Notes: generated by a model not told the origin, from the letters alone. A stretch of 64,000 nt of DNA from CAVPCY01 sp963702525 (GCA_963702525.1 CAVPCY010000013.1:248001-312000); one strand, 5' to 3'; counted from the first letter of the stretch, positions 37,522 through 46,704 are shown. Numbers and translations are program-made.

Positions 37522-37866
37522 ATGGATATCATCCGCGCAATCGAGCAGCAGCAGATCCGCGAGGACTTGCCGCCGTTCGCCGTTGGCGACACCGTCAAGG
37601 TCCACTACAAGATCATCGAGGGTCAGCGCGAGCGCACCCAGGTCTTCCAAGGCGTCATCACGCGGCGCCACGGAGCGTCCAACCGAGAGACCTTCACCGT
37701 CCGCAAGATCAGCTTCGGCGTGGGTGTCGAGCGCACCTTCCCCGTCCACTCGCCCAAGATCGAGAAGGTCGAGATCATCAGCAGCGGCAAGGTCCGGCGC
37801 GCCAAGCTCTACTTCCTGCGCGACAAGGTCGGCAAGGCCGCGCGCCTCAAGGAGAAGGGCTTCTAG
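37522..37866 (+). CDS. rplS: 50S ribosomal protein L19
   Basis: A 114-residue protein at the 30S/50S interface. DTVKVHYKIIEGQRERTQVFQG, FTVRKIS and GVGVERTFPVHSPKIEKVEI are typical, ending RAKLYFLRDKVGKAARLKEK. It has its own promoter and is followed by a terminator. Confidence 0.97.
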   Translation: MDIIRAIEQQQIREDLPPFAVGDTVKVHYKIIEGQRERTQVFQGVITRRHGASNRETFTVRKISFGVGVERTFPVHSPKIEKVEIISSGKVRRAKLYFLRDKVGKAARLKEKGF

Positions 37867-37898
37867 GCCGCTTCATGTACCACGCACACTGCGACTCC

Positions 37899-37934
37899 CG
37901 AACGGGGCGGCTGCCACAGGCGGCGCCCCGTTCG
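37899..37934 (+). terminator. Hairpin terminator after rplS
   Basis: CGAACGGGGCG and its exact complement form an 11-bp stem around a 14-base loop, 32 bases after the rplS stop. There is only a short T pair after it, so partial read-through into rnhB is possible. Confidence 0.6.
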
Positions 37935-37960
37935 TGCGTTCGTCGGCAGATGAGATCGCT

Positions 37961-38749
37961 GTGAGCCCGAGAGACCGCCGCTCCATCGCCGAGATCCGCC
38001 ACCTGCTCGCTTGTGCGACCGGACCCGCGCTCGACCGGCTCGCCGAGGAGCTTGCCGACGACGACCGGTCGGGTGTGGCGGCCGCCATCACTGCGGCTCG
38101 AGCTCGGGAAGCGGCAGCCGGCGCGGAGCGTGCTCGCTTGGGCCGGCTGTACGCTCTCGAACGCCAGTTGAGGGCCCAGGGCTACCTCGTCATCGCGGGC
38201 GTGGACGAAGTCGGGCGTGGTGCCATCGCCGGACCGCTGACCGCCGGTGCTTGCGTGTTGCCTGCGAAGCCTCGCATCACCGGCGTGGACGACAGCAAGC
38301 GGCTCACACCATCGAGGCGGCGATCCATCGCCCTGTCCGTCAAGGAGATCGCCCTGTGCTGGTCCGTGGCACACGTCCCACCCGAGGAGATCGACTCGCT
38401 CGGTATCAGCGCTGCGCTACGCCGTGCGATGGGCCGAGCGCTTGCGGGACTTGAGCTTGAGCCCGATCACGTCGTTGTCGACGGCCTGCCCGTTGGGGTC
38501 GCACGCCTGGAAACGGCGGTCGTGAAGGGCGACTCGAAGGTGGCGGCCATCGCGGCGGCATCTTGCCTCGCGAAGGTCGAACGAGACGACCTCATGACCG
38601 AGCTGGCAGGCGCCCACCCCCGCTACGGCTTCGAGATCAACAAGGGCTACGGAACGCCGGAACACCTCGAAGCCGTCGCGCGATTCGGGCTCAGTCCCGC
38701 GCATCGTCGATCGTTCTCACCCGGCGGCGGCACACAGGCTCTCTTCTAG
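37961..38749 (+). CDS. rnhB: Ribonuclease HII
   Basis: Cleaves RNA in RNA/DNA hybrids and at single ribonucleotides. GVDEVGRGAIAGPL holds the first catalytic Asp and Glu, VVDGLP the next Asp, followed by KGDSKVAAIAAAS and INKGYGTPEHL. About 75 N-terminal residues precede the catalytic core as a helical extension, giving 262 residues. GTG 37961 is chosen because the earlier GTG at 37934 lies on the terminator stem; no strong Shine-Dalgarno is visible. Confidence 0.92.
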   Translation: MSPRDRRSIAEIRHLLACATGPALDRLAEELADDDRSGVAAAITAARAREAAAGAERARLGRLYALERQLRAQGYLVIAGVDEVGRGAIAGPLTAGACVLPAKPRITGVDDSKRLTPSRRRSIALSVKEIALCWSVAHVPPEEIDSLGISAALRRAMGRALAGLELEPDHVVVDGLPVGVARLETAVVKGDSKVAAIAAASCLAKVERDDLMTELAGAHPRYGFEINKGYGTPEHLEAVARFGLSPAHRRSFSPGGGTQALF

Positions 38750-38769
38750 CCCGTCCATCGCCGGGGTTT

Positions 38770-38797
38770 GGTAACCAGCCGGCAAGATTCGGTTACC
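38770..38797. repeat. Inverted repeat between rnhB and yraN
   Basis: GGTAACC and GGTTACC, 14 bases apart, form a possible 7-bp stem 20 bases after the rnhB stop. It could be a weak terminator or an operator. Confidence 0.4.
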
Positions 38798-38833
38798 TGC
38801 CGCCTGTCACGCTCCGCGCAGGAGGTGGAGCCG

Positions 38834-39212
38834 ATGACAGACTCAACGCAAGAGACTCGGTGACAGGGGAGAGGACGCGGCGGCAGCGTATCTCGAACGT
38901 GCCGGCATGACAGTGGTCGAGCGCAACTGGCGCTGCCCGACCGGAGAGATCGACATCGTGGCACTCGAGGGCGAGACCCTCGTGCTGTGCGAGGTCAAGA
39001 CGCGTCGCAGCACCAAGAAGGGTACGCCGGAGGATGCGGTCACACCGGCGAAACAAAGGCGCTACGCCCGGCTGGCCGCCGCGTACGTGCAACACGCCGG
39101 AGTCGCCGAGGCACTCGTCAGGTTCGACGTCATATCGCTACTGGTGATCAGCGAAGACAGAGCGCTGCTTCGCCACCATCGCGCGGCGTTCGTCCCCGGC
39201 GACGCGCGGTGA
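38834..39212 (+). CDS. YraN/UPF0102 family nuclease-like protein, one apparent frameshift
   Basis: A restriction-endonuclease-fold protein of unknown role. The core motif GEIDIVALEGETLVLCEVKTR carries the Asp...Glu-x-Lys of the PD-(D/E)XK family. The first nine codons from ATG 38834 (MTDSTQE) are in frame 2, and LGDRGEDAAAAYLERAG onward in frame 3; one extra base near 38854 joins them into the typical N-terminus. GGAGGTGGAG precedes the ATG. Restored length is about 125 residues. The rnhB-yraN-comM-dprA order is widely conserved. Confidence 0.88.
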
Positions 39213-40711
39213 ACGCGACTCAATGCCGGGTCCGGACCGCGACGATACTCGGGGTCCGGGCAACGCCCGTCGACGTGGAGGTCGACGTGGGCCCCGGGTT
39301 GCCCTCGTTCGCGGTCGTGGGCCTGGCGGACCTCGCGGTTCTCGAGGCGCGCGAGCGGGTGCGCTCGGCGTTGCGTTCGTCCGGATTCGAACTGCCCAAC
39401 TCACGGATCGTCGTGAACCTTGCACCCGGTCCGCTCAAGAAGCATGGCACCGGCTTCGATCTGCCGATAGCGCTCGGAATCCTGACGGCCACCAAACAGC
39501 TGCCGTCCCGCCTCACTGACGGCGTCGTTGCGGTCGGCGAACTCTCACTCGATGGTGGTGTTCGGCCCATCACGGGGATGCTGGCTCACGCCATCGGCGC
39601 TCGTGACGCGAACTCCATGCTTCTGGGCCCCGCGCGCAACCGCGAGGTGACGGCGATTCCCGGGCTTGTCTACCTACCCTTGCAGCACCTCAGGGACCTG
39701 CGCCGAGGGTTGCCTGTACCGGCCGGCGCCTCGATTCCCGAGACCGCTACGACTCCGACCGGGCCTACCCTGGACTTCGCCGACGTGGTGGGGCAGGAAT
39801 CTGCCGTTCGTGCGCTCACGATCGGCGCCGCGGGGGCACACAATGTTCTGATGGTCGGCCCGCCGGGTTCAGGCAAGACGATGCTCGCCCGACGGCTGCC
39901 CGGGATTCTTCCTCCACTCTCGGATAGCGAGCGTCTTTCGACCGCGCTCGTGCACTCCGTATCGGGGCTGGACGAGCGCGAGGCGCTCTGTGGCTTGCGC
40001 CCCTTCCGGGCGCCCCACCACTCGGCATCGGTCGCCGGTCTCGTGGGTGGAGGTACGCCGCCGCGCGCTGGAGAAGCGTCGCTCGCGCACAACGGGGTTC
40101 TCTTCCTCGACGAGATGCCTCAGTTCGCTCCGTCGGCGCTCCAGTGCCTTCGACAGCCCCTCGAGGACGGTATGGTGACGCTTGTCAGAGCGGAGGGACG
40201 AACGACATACCCCGCTCGCTTCACCCTCGTCGGTGCCGCCAACCCGTGCCCGTGTGGCTTCCTCGGCGATTCCGAGCGCCAGTGCCGGTGCCCGCCTGCT
40301 CAAGTCGAGCGCTACGCCAACAGGATCGGGGGTCCCCTGATGGACAGGATCGATCTCCTCGTGCACGTGCCCAGGCCCGATCCGGCGCGCCTGTTGGACC
40401 AGAGCGGGGGTGCCGCGACGTCCGAGCGGTTGCTCGAAGACGTGATGAGCGCGCGACGGTTCTCCGCGACCCGCGGGACTCAAGCGTCTGCCGAGCTCGC
40501 CGGCGCGGAGCTGTTCGCCGCGTGCCGCCTGTCGGATGAGGCCGTGCGGTTCCTCGAACGTGCCGCCCGTGCGCACTCCCTCTCCGGAAGAGCGATCACG
40601 CGGCTGCTCCGGGTCTCCCGTACGATCGCAGATCTTGAAGAGGAGACTCGTGTCCGCGAACCGCATCTCGCAGAGGCCCTCGGCTACCGAACGGGAGGGA
40701 CGATGCGATGA
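39209..40711 (+). CDS. comM: ComM/YifB family Mg-chelatase-like AAA+ ATPase
   Basis: AAA+ helicase-like protein that in some naturally competent bacteria aids branch migration of incoming DNA. The 500-residue product has an N-terminal Lon-protease-like domain (PVDVEVDVGPGLPSFAVVGL), Walker A GPPGSGKTML, Walker B GVLFLDEMPQF, a Cys motif PCPCGFLGD...CRCPP and a C-terminal Mg-chelatase domain. GTGA overlap with yraN and ATGA overlap with dprA. Confidence 0.93.
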   Translation: MNATQCRVRTATILGVRATPVDVEVDVGPGLPSFAVVGLADLAVLEARERVRSALRSSGFELPNSRIVVNLAPGPLKKHGTGFDLPIALGILTATKQLPSRLTDGVVAVGELSLDGGVRPITGMLAHAIGARDANSMLLGPARNREVTAIPGLVYLPLQHLRDLRRGLPVPAGASIPETATTPTGPTLDFADVVGQESAVRALTIGAAGAHNVLMVGPPGSGKTMLARRLPGILPPLSDSERLSTALVHSVSGLDEREALCGLRPFRAPHHSASVAGLVGGGTPPRAGEASLAHNGVLFLDEMPQFAPSALQCLRQPLEDGMVTLVRAEGRTTYPARFTLVGAANPCPCGFLGDSERQCRCPPAQVERYANRIGGPLMDRIDLLVHVPRPDPARLLDQSGGAATSERLLEDVMSARRFSATRGTQASAELAGAELFAACRLSDEAVRFLERAARAHSLSGRAITRLLRVSRTIADLEEETRVREPHLAEALGYRTGGTMR

Positions 40712-41583
40712 GCGATGCGAACACGATGCGATTCGAACTCACGCTCGGTCACCCTGACTACCCCGAACTCCTGGCCTGCGCGCCCGACCCGCCCCGCACC
40801 ATCTACGGGCTGGGCGATCAGTCTGCACTTGGTCCGGGACTGGGCGTGGTGGGCGCGCGGAGGGCCACTCCCTACGGGCTTCAGGCAACCGCCCAGCTCG
40901 CAGGTTGGGCCGCTCGCGCCGGCTACGTCGTCGTGTCAGGAGGGGCCATCGGCTGTGACCAGGCAGCTCACCGAGCCGCTCTCGATGCCGGCGGCACAAC
41001 CGTCGCCGTGATGGCGGGAGGACCGGACGTCACCTATCCACGAGGAGCGGCGGAGTTGCTGAGGCTCGTGGCCGCGAACGGTGCGATCATCTCCGAGCAC
41101 CCGTGGGGCACGCAGCCACTCAGGTGGACCTTCAGGACCCGCAACAGGATCATCGCCGGCCTTTCCGCGGCGCTGTTGGTCGTCGAGGCGGCGCTTGGCA
41201 GCGGTACCTTCTCGACCGCCGACTACGCCCTTGCGGCCGGTCGCGACGTACTCGCCGTGCCGGGCTCCATCTTCTCGCCTGAGTGCGCTGGCGCGAACCG
41301 GCTCATCCGGCAGGGCGCGATCCCGGTGACCGACGCGAGCGAGCTCAGAGACGCCCTCGAACCTCTCCTTGGCACGCCGAGGCTTCCCTCAGATCTCTGG
41401 TCGCCGGCGGCTGTCTCCAACGACGACCCACTGGTTCAAGCCGTTCGGGCGATGGCCTCTCGGCCCGATGACCTTGCCCGTGGCCTCGGGCTAGACATAG
41501 TCACTCTGAGCAGGCGACTCGGTCGGCTCGAAGCGGAGGGCGTGGTGGTGCGCTACCGAGACGGTCGCTACGGACCCAGCTAG
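40708..41583 (+). CDS. dprA: DNA processing protein DprA
   Basis: Binds incoming single-stranded DNA and loads RecA during transformation; also found in species not known to be competent. The 291-residue product has the Rossmann part GVVGARRATPYG, VVSGGAIGCDQAAH, and RNRIIAGLSAALLVVEA, then a C-terminal winged-helix part (VTLSRRLGRLEAEGVVVR). Coupled to comM. topA, which often follows dprA, is absent; trmFO comes next. Confidence 0.94.
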   Translation: MSDANTMRFELTLGHPDYPELLACAPDPPRTIYGLGDQSALGPGLGVVGARRATPYGLQATAQLAGWAARAGYVVVSGGAIGCDQAAHRAALDAGGTTVAVMAGGPDVTYPRGAAELLRLVAANGAIISEHPWGTQPLRWTFRTRNRIIAGLSAALLVVEAALGSGTFSTADYALAAGRDVLAVPGSIFSPECAGANRLIRQGAIPVTDASELRDALEPLLGTPRLPSDLWSPAAVSNDDPLVQAVRAMASRPDDLARGLGLDIVTLSRRLGRLEAEGVVVRYRDGRYGPS

Positions 41584-41590
41584 CGCGCGC

Positions 41591-41596
41591 TACAAT
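41591..41596 (+). promoter_or_regulatory. Possible -10 box before trmFO
   Basis: TACAAT lies 36 bases upstream of the trmFO ATG. No -35 was recognised. Confidence 0.3.
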
Positions 41597-41631
41597 GCAT
41601 CGTACTTCCGGCTTGCGAGAGAGTCCTGACC

Positions 41632-42975
41632 ATGCCCCTCGATACCCCCTCGGTGACTGTGATCGGTGCCGGCCTGGCCGGAACCGAGGCTGCATGGCAG
41701 CTGGCCGAACGAGGTGTCCCGGTCAGGCTCGTCGAGATGCGCCCGGCGGTCTCCACGGCGGCGCACCACACGGCGGACTTCGCGGAGCTCGTGTGCTCCA
41801 ACTCCTTGAAGAACGACGACCCCTCCACCGCCGCAGGCCTTCTGAAGCGCGAGTTGGAGCTGCTGGGCAGCGTTGTGGTTCGCTCGGCACGGTCCACCCG
41901 GGTCCCCGCCGGCTCCGCCCTCGCTGTCGACAGAGATCGCTTCTCGGCGCTGCTCACACAGACCGTCTCCGCACACCCGCTCGTCGACGTCTCTCGCGGT
42001 GAGGCCGTGGAGTTGCCGGAGGGGCGCGTCATCATCGCGACAGGACCGCTCACGAGCGCTGCGTTCGCGGACACGATCCGCGACCTGATCGGGGAGCACA
42101 CGCTCTCCTTCTTCGACGCGGCGGCTCCGATCGTCGACGCACTGACCTTGGATGCCGACGTGGTCTTCGCCGCGTCTCGATACGGCAAGGGGGAGGGTGC
42201 GGACTACCTCAACGCGCCCATGACCCAAGACGAGTACCGGCGCTTTCTCGACGCGCTCGTCGGCGCCCAGCGCGTACACGCGAAGGACTTCGAGAGCAAG
42301 GAGCTCTTCTCCGCTTGCCAGCCGATCGAGGAAGTCGCGCGCACAGGGCCCGACGCGCTGCGGTTCGGCGCGCTCAAGCCGGTGGGCCTCACGGATCCTC
42401 GGACAGGGCAGAGGCCGTGGGCGGTCGTGCAGTTGCGTGCCGAGAATGCCGAGCGAACGGCGTACAACCTCGTGGGCTTCCAAACGAATCTGACCTTCTC
42501 GGAACAGCGACGCGTCTTCGCTCTCATACCGGGGCTCGAGAACGCGGAGTTCCACCGGCTCGGCGTCATGCACCGCAACACCTTCGTCGATGCCCCGCGA
42601 CTGCTCGACACGACCCTCGCTCTTCGCCGAGAGCCGCGCATTCGCTTCGCCGGCCAGATCACGGGCACCGAGGGCTATCTCGAAGCGGCGGCAGGCGGGC
42701 TTCTCGCTGCGGCGAACACGGCTGCGTCCCTGCGCGGTGAGCCCCCGCTCGTGCTGCCTCGGACCACCGCTTTCGGCGCGCTCATATCGTATGCGACCGA
42801 CCCGGCGACGCAGAACTACCAGCCGATGCACGTCAACTTCGGTCTCGTGCCGCCACTTGAGACTCGCGTCAGGGGCAAGCGCGAGCGCTACGCCGCGTAC
42901 GCCGAGCGTGCACACTCCGATCTGCTTGCGTGGCTCGCCGAGAACCCGGCCGCAGTCCCGGTATCCACGCGATGA
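41632..42975 (+). CDS. trmFO: Methylenetetrahydrofolate-tRNA uracil-54 methyltransferase TrmFO
   Basis: FAD- and folate-dependent enzyme that makes T54 in tRNA. The 447-residue product has VIGAGLAGTEAAWQLAERG (FAD), LVCSNSLKNDD and LFSACQPIEEVARTG, which supply the two catalytic cysteines, and ending motifs YQPMHVNFGL. The frame is intact. The stop overlaps the Xer recombinase ATG by 4 bases, the same arrangement as in many Firmicutes. Confidence 0.95.
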   Translation: MPLDTPSVTVIGAGLAGTEAAWQLAERGVPVRLVEMRPAVSTAAHHTADFAELVCSNSLKNDDPSTAAGLLKRELELLGSVVVRSARSTRVPAGSALAVDRDRFSALLTQTVSAHPLVDVSRGEAVELPEGRVIIATGPLTSAAFADTIRDLIGEHTLSFFDAAAPIVDALTLDADVVFAASRYGKGEGADYLNAPMTQDEYRRFLDALVGAQRVHAKDFESKELFSACQPIEEVARTGPDALRFGALKPVGLTDPRTGQRPWAVVQLRAENAERTAYNLVGFQTNLTFSEQRRVFALIPGLENAEFHRLGVMHRNTFVDAPRLLDTTLALRREPRIRFAGQITGTEGYLEAAAGGLLAAANTAASLRGEPPLVLPRTTAFGALISYATDPATQNYQPMHVNFGLVPPLETRVRGKRERYAAYAERAHSDLLAWLAENPAAVPVSTR

Positions 42976-43874
42976 ACCTGCAACCCGCGCCCTCAGAACT
43001 CGTGGACCGGTTCGTCACGCATCTCCAGGTCGAGCGTGGCGCCTCCCCGCACACCGTCCGCGCCTACTCCGCCGATCTGGGCCGGTACCTCGAGTGGGCC
43101 GAGCGCTCCCACATCGACCCGGTGCACCTCACTCATCGCCAGCTCAGACTCTACCTCGCCGAACTCGACCGGGCACGATACGCGCGCACCACAGTGGCCA
43201 GAAGACTCTCGGCAGTCCGTTCGTGGTTCAGCTACCTGACGGCCGAGGGCGTGGTCGACTCTGACCCGTCAGCCGTGCTCTCAGCACCCAAGCTCTCATC
43301 GCACCTGCCCAGGATCGTGCCCGCCGACGAGCTGGGCGCGCTCCTCGATGCGCCCGACACCTCAACACCTGCCGGCATCCGCGACGCTGCGATCCTCGAG
43401 CTGCTGTACGCCAGCGGCCTGCGTGTGAGCGAGGTGTCTACCTTGCGTCTCGCCGATCTCGATCTGGCCCAAGGACAGCTCACAGCGTTCGGGAAGGGGA
43501 GCAAGGAGCGGATCGTCCCCGTTCACCCGCTCGCTGTCGCGCGGATCAGAACGTGGCTTGCGTCTGGCAGACCGGCCTTCGCTCGTGAGGACTCGCCGGA
43601 CAGCGTCTTCCTGTCGTCTCGCGGGCGACCTCTGTCGACCGACGCTATCCGGCGCCTCTTCAAGCGGTACGTGCACCAGACGGGCGGCGCGACCTCGCTC
43701 TCGCCGCACACGCTCAGACACACCTTCGCGACACACATGCTCGAGGGCGGCGCGGATCTGCGCACAGTTCAGGAGCTTCTGGGCCATGTTGCCCTGTCTA
43801 CCACCCAGATTTATACTCACCTGAGCATGAAGCGGCTACAGGACGTGCACCGAACCGCACACCCGCGCGCCTGA
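42972..43874 (+). CDS. xerC: Tyrosine recombinase XerC/XerD
   Basis: Chromosome dimer resolution recombinase. The 300-residue product has the SAM-like N-terminal core-binding domain and a complete catalytic set: Arg in ASGLRVSE, Lys in GKGSKERIVP, HTLRHTFATHM (His, Arg), LGH, and the Tyr in TQIYTHLS. The coupling with trmFO and the position before sigma/rpsB favour a chromosomal Xer over a mobile-element integrase. Whether it is XerC or XerD cannot be settled here. Confidence 0.9.
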   Translation: MNLQPAPSELVDRFVTHLQVERGASPHTVRAYSADLGRYLEWAERSHIDPVHLTHRQLRLYLAELDRARYARTTVARRLSAVRSWFSYLTAEGVVDSDPSAVLSAPKLSSHLPRIVPADELGALLDAPDTSTPAGIRDAAILELLYASGLRVSEVSTLRLADLDLAQGQLTAFGKGSKERIVPVHPLAVARIRTWLASGRPAFAREDSPDSVFLSSRGRPLSTDAIRRLFKRYVHQTGGATSLSPHTLRHTFATHMLEGGADLRTVQELLGHVALSTTQIYTHLSMKRLQDVHRTAHPRA

Positions 43875-43904
43875 CTCCAGCCCGATGCAGTAAGGGGCGA
43901 CTGC

Positions 43905-44682
43905 ATGAAGTCCGACTCACGGACTGATGTTTCCGCGCTGTGGGCGCGATACAAGGACGACGACGACCCGGCAGCTCGCGACGAGCTCATTCTCAACTTC
44001 TCGCCGTTGGTCAAGTACGTCGCGGGCCGACTGGCGTCGAGCCTTCCTCAAACCGTCGACACGGCCGACCTCATCAGCTACGGCATCTTCGGCCTGATCG
44101 ATGCCATCGAGAAGTACGACCTCAGCCGCGCCATCAAGTTCGAGACCTACGCCATCGCCCGCATCAAAGGCGCCATCATCGACGAGCTTCGCGCGATGGA
44201 CTGGGTTCCGCGCTCCGTGCGTTCTCGCGCGCGGGAGATCGAGAATGCGTACGTAGGACTCGAGAACGAGCTCAAGCGCGTTCCCAGCGACCAAGAGGTC
44301 GCGGACCGCATGAACGTGATCGCTCAAGGAGTTCCAGGACATCCTGACCAAGCTCAGCTACACCTCCGTCGTGAGCTTCGAGGAGCTGTGGGTGGGCGGC
44401 GATCGCGAAGACGGGCAAAGCGCGATCGGCACGATAAAGGACGAGAGCGCCGACGATCCGGTCGCCGTGTTCGAGAGCACGGAGATCAAGGAGATCCTGG
44501 CTCAGGCCATCGAGAAGCTGCCCGAGCGGGAGAAGACGGTGATCGCGCTCTACTACTACGAGGGCCTCACGCTCAAGGAGATCGGCCAGGTCCTCGGCGT
44601 CACGGAGTCGCGGGTGAGCCAACTGCACACCAAAGCGGTGCTGCGCCTTCGCGCGAAGCTGCGGGCCGCCCAGACTCTCTAG
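43905..44682 (+). CDS. WhiG/FliA-type alternative sigma factor, one apparent frameshift
   Basis: Sigma-28 group RNA polymerase factor. Region 2 is textbook (LILNFSPLVKYVAGRL, DLISYGIFGLIDAIEKYD, KFETYAIARIKGAIIDELR, DWVPRSVR), and region 4 reads LKEIGQVLGVTESRVSQLHTKAVLRLR. The frame moves by one base near 44326, and the restored region 3 reads NVIAKEFQDILTKLSYTSVVSFEELW. Length is about 258 residues. In Streptomyces, WhiG drives sporulation, and in motile bacteria FliA drives flagellar genes; neither set is in the window, so its regulon is unknown. It lies just before rpsB. Confidence 0.9.
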
Positions 44683-44731
44683 CGGCGCGCCGGGGCAGCC
44701 CAGCGCTCTCTCTTCATTTCCGAGAACCACC

Positions 44732-44754
44732 TGCTATACTATCTCGGCTCTAAC
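44732..44754 (+). promoter_or_regulatory. rpsB promoter with box shared with rpsO
   Basis: TG-C-TATACT, one base, then TCTCGGCTCTAAC. The same arrangement with only the one spacer base different occurs upstream of rpsO at 63593-63615. The 13-base box starts two bases after the -10, so it covers the discriminator and the first transcribed bases. Confidence 0.65.
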
Positions 44755-44855
44755 TACGCACGCCCGCGGACTTCGGCGCGAGGTGCCATCGAGAATCGAT
44801 GGTCGCAGCCGGGGGTTGAACCGGGCGGAGGAACAACCGAAAGGAAGGCTTCGCT
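44755..44855 (+). promoter_or_regulatory. rpsB 5' leader
   Basis: About 100 bases with a hairpin CCATCGA-GAA-TCGATGG (44786-44802, perfect 7-bp stem, GAA loop), then GC-rich CCGG repeats, and AAAGGAAGG before the ATG. A leader of this size with a stable stem suggests autogenous control by S2, but no known motif was recognised. Confidence 0.4.
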
Positions 44856-45717
44856 ATGCCCGTAGTCACCATGAAAGGCCTGCTCGAGGCAGGTGTCCAC
44901 TTCGGTCATCAGACCCGCCGGTGGAATCCGAAGATGAAGCCGTACATCTTCACCGAGCGCAACGGCATCTACATCCTCGACCTGCAGCGCACCCTTCGCG
45001 AGCTCGAGCACTCCTACAAGTTCGCGCGGTCGGTCGGAGAGCGCAACCAGCACATACTCTTCGTCGGAACCAAGAAGCAGGCTCAGGAGCCCATCGCAAC
45101 CGAGGCCGCCCGCGCTGGCCAGCCCTACGTCACCAACCGCTGGCTCGGCGGAATGCTCACGAACTTCGTCACGATGCGAGGCCGCGTGGCGCGCATGGTG
45201 GAGCTCGAGACCATGGACGAGGACGGCCGCATGGCCGCCCTGCCCAAGAAGGAGCAGATCCTCCTGCACAAGGAGCTTGCCAAGCTGCAGGCCAATCTCA
45301 ACGGCGTTCGTGACATGCGCGATCTTCCGGCGGCGATCTTCGTGGTCGACACCAAGCGCGAGGACATCGCGATCAAGGAAGCGACCCGCCTGCATATCCC
45401 GATCATCGGACTCGTCGACACCAACGCCGATCCGGACGAGGTCGACTACGTCATCCCCGCAAACGACGACGCTATCCGCTCGGTCGGCCTGATGTGCCGC
45501 GTGATCGCAGACGCGATCATCGACGGTCGAGGCGGTCAGGCCGACGTGCCTGAGGTTGTCCCTTCCTCGAGCGCGCCGGTCGTCGTGGAGGCCACGGAAG
45601 CGCCGGTGGCCGAGGAGAGCGCTCCTGTCGAGCAGCCTGCGGCAGATGAAGCCGCTCCGGCCGACCAGCCGGCGGCCGACGAAGCCGCCTCCGCCGAGAG
45701 ACGCACCTGCCGAGTAG
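44856..45717 (+). CDS. rpsB: 30S ribosomal protein S2 with acidic tail, apparent frameshift at the end
   Basis: The S2 core is intact: LLEAGVHFGHQTRRWNPKMKPYIF, FVGTKKQAQ, TNRWLGGMLTNF, IPIIGLVDTNADPD, ANDDAIRS. After about residue 228 there is an acidic Ala/Pro/Glu tail of about 55 residues with an imperfect tandem repeat (QPAADEAAPAD, QPAADEAASAE). One extra base near 45698 hides the natural ending EDAPAE and TAG at 45715-45717. The longer reading to 45761 gives an unlike Cys/Arg-rich end. Restored length is about 286 residues. Confidence 0.93.
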
Positions 45718-45781
45718 CACGCGCCTGCTGTACCCGCCTCATCGCGGTACGGCATGACTAGTTGATCAAGGAGGAACACCG

Positions 45782-46670
45782 ATGGCTGACATCACCGCTA
45801 GCATGGTCAAAGAGCTCCGCGAGTGCACCGGCGCGGGCATGATGGAGTGCAAGAAGGCGCTCGCCGAGGCCGACGGCGATCTCGAAGCCGCCGTCGACAT
45901 CCTGCGCACCCGAGGTCTCGCCGCGCTCGCCAAGAAGGCCGGTCGAGCCACGAATGAAGGCACGATCGCCGCTCATGTGTCCGACGACGGTATGGTCGGC
46001 GTGCTCGTTGAGGTCAACTGCGAGACCGACTTCGTCGGCCGCAACGCCGAGTTCACCGGCTTCGTCGGCTCCCTCGCCGAGCACGTCGCTGCCAAGGCTC
46101 CCGACCGACGTCACTGAGCTCAAGGACCAGACGATCATGGACCGTGACATCTCTGTCGAGCAGCAGCTCGGCGAGATGGTGGGCAAGCTCGGCGAGAACA
46201 TGGGTGTGGCCCGCTTCGTCCGCGAGGTCATCGACGGCACAGGTGCCATAGCGGCCTACGTTCACGGCGGCGGCCGCATCGGCGTTCTGGTGACCTACGC
46301 CTTCACCAATCCCGCGACCGCCGCGAACGACGCGTTCAAGACGTTCGCCAAGGACGTGGCGATGCAGGTGGCGGCCGCCAGCCCCATGGTGACGCGTCGA
46401 GAGGACTTCGCTCCCGACGTCGTCGAGCACGAGCTGTCGATCTACAAGGCCCAGGCCGCCGAGTCCGGCAAGCCCGAGGCTATCCAGGAGAAGATGGCTC
46501 AAGGTCGGCTTCAGAAGTTCTACAAGGAGCAGGCGCTTCTCGAGCAGCAGTTCGTCAAGGACATGGACATCTCGGTCGACCAGTACACGAAGCAGATCGA
46601 CAAGGTCGTCGGCGACACCATAGAGGTCGTCGGATTCGTGCGCTTCAACCTTGGCGAGACCGCCGAGTAG
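45782..46670 (+). CDS. tsf: Elongation factor Ts, one apparent frameshift
   Basis: Nucleotide exchange factor for EF-Tu. The N-terminal UBA-like part MVKELRECTGAGMMECKKALAE and EVNCETDFVGRN are in frame 2; the rest, with GVARFVREVIDGTGAIAAYVHGGGRIGVLV and the C-terminal QPFVKD-like QQFVKDMDISV, is in frame 3. One extra C in CCC near 46103 links them (AAKAPTDVTELKD). Restored length is about 295 residues. AAGGAGG precedes the ATG; the gene follows rpsB as usual. Confidence 0.95.
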
Positions 46671-46704
46671 TCGACGCATGCCAACCAACATAGCGCGATG
46701 AGTT

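Noticed and set aside
42972..43874. Phage or integron integrase
   Set aside because: The tyrosine recombinase overlaps trmFO and lies in a conserved housekeeping order; no att site, cassette array or phage gene is nearby.
45715..45761. Cys/Arg-rich C-terminus of S2 (reading to 45761)
   Set aside because: It arises only after an apparent extra base near 45698; the corrected frame ends EDAPAE with TAG at 45715-45717, matching the acidic tail.
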